DNA of 64,000 bases, from assembly GCA_030141605.1 (NCBI GenBank), contig JAQGDQ010000098.1:572636-636635 (forward strand), written 5' to 3'. This document shows positions 63,600-64,000 of the stretch, in pieces. Position 1 is the stretch's first letter. Each line of letters begins with the position of its first letter. The DNA is from Tubiluchus corallicola (taxonomy: Eukaryota; Priapulida; Priapulimorpha; Priapulimorphida; Tubiluchidae). A program made the translations under genes and the position numbers. Under the pieces are notes generated by a model. That model saw nothing but the letters and a program-made list of their open reading frames with translations. It made no database searches and was not told the DNA's origin.

Positions 63600-64000
63600 A
63601 GACTTGACAATTATTGGTGTTTGTCCTGATTTTGATTTTTGTAAATGATCATTAATATCATTGTGGCATAGTTATACGTTAATTTGGACAAAAACCCTTC
63701 AGATATTTCATCTGTGCATTCTAAAGAAGATTCTAGAACTCCTGAGATCTCTAACAATTCTCTCCTGCCATACTGGTTCAAATCATTAACTGCCTTATCA
63801 GCATTTTGCACTAGTGTTTGAAGAATATTTATTGTTTACTTGAGTGTATTATTTTCATTCTCGATTGCAATGTGCGTTGTTCATCTTGTTCAGCTAAAAT
63901 AGCACCATACTAACGAGATGTGAATTCTTGGCTCTTTGTTAATTTCCCAATTTGCCTATCTATACTAAGTAATCTGGAGTCCATTGTGGATTACAGAATA
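63600..64000 (-). mobile_element. LINE ORF1-like fragment, cut by the window edge
   Basis: On the minus strand, LLSIDRQIGKLTKSQEF (about 63970-63920), then NDLNQYGRRELLEISGV (about 63780-63730) and a TDEI segment follow one another. The LNQYGRR..LEISGV block matches the coiled-coil-to-RRM junction of ORF1 proteins of L1-like and related LINEs (LEQYSRR..L.I.G.P.). Stops occur between the parts, so it is a relic. Confidence 0.5.

Noticed and set aside
1-64000. CRISPR arrays, bacterial operons or phage genes
   Set aside because: Spliced genes and eukaryotic signals throughout; the only regular array (56591-57358) has no spacers.

Overview
This window is a piece of an invertebrate metazoan nuclear genome. 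It is AT-rich, has spliced genes with introns of about 0.1 to 4.7 kb, canonical GT-AG splice sites, AATAAA-type poly(A) signals and many decayed transposable elements. The gene set (TIMM8, MRPL30, GCNA, PTPMT1, a p24/TMED protein, a PAF-acetylhydrolase and a PWWP+IBD protein of the LEDGF/HRP2 family) is animal-typical. I cannot name the species or phylum. All gene models were built by hand: exon ends were set by splice motifs, reading phase and family homology, and every multi-exon CDS adds up to a multiple of three.

Layout. 0-6 kb, plus strand: TIMM8 (37-1596, two exons), then MRPL30 (3341-5652, three exons) behind a CpG-rich 5' patch. 6-22 kb, minus strand: GCNA (6144-21718, 13 coding exons, 1017 aa), tail-to-tail with MRPL30. 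Its introns hold a pogo/Tigger-like DNA transposon with a nested non-LTR retroelement, a second antisense non-LTR relic, a Tc1/mariner transposase relic and a pair of exon-like segments that would end the protein early. 22-28 kb: intergenic, mostly repeats (non-LTR 3' fragment, a two-copy repeat, an inverted-repeat pair, a TTAA-flanked piggyBac-like MITE). 28-38 kb, plus strand: PTPMT1 (28356-32029, four exons, one GC-AG intron) and a TMED3/7-type p24 protein (34592-37451, three exons). 41-63 kb, minus strand: PSIP1/HDGFL2-like chromatin reader (40856-62707, 18 coding exons, 772 aa). Its introns carry an opposite-strand, uninterrupted PAF-acetylhydrolase gene (44795-46021), two tandem-repeat arrays and a tRNA-like relic. 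The right edge holds a LINE ORF1-like fragment.

Functionally this is a chance neighbourhood, not a pathway. There are three mitochondrial proteins (TIMM8 import chaperone, MRPL30 ribosome, PTPMT1 cardiolipin synthesis), two nuclear chromatin/genome-maintenance proteins (GCNA protease, PWWP-IBD reader), one ER-Golgi cargo receptor and one phospholipase.

The most interesting pattern is that six of the seven start codons have an AG 3'-splice-like site 1-24 nt upstream. That is what unspliced outrons of a spliced-leader trans-splicing animal would look like, though short 5'UTR cis-exons would look the same.
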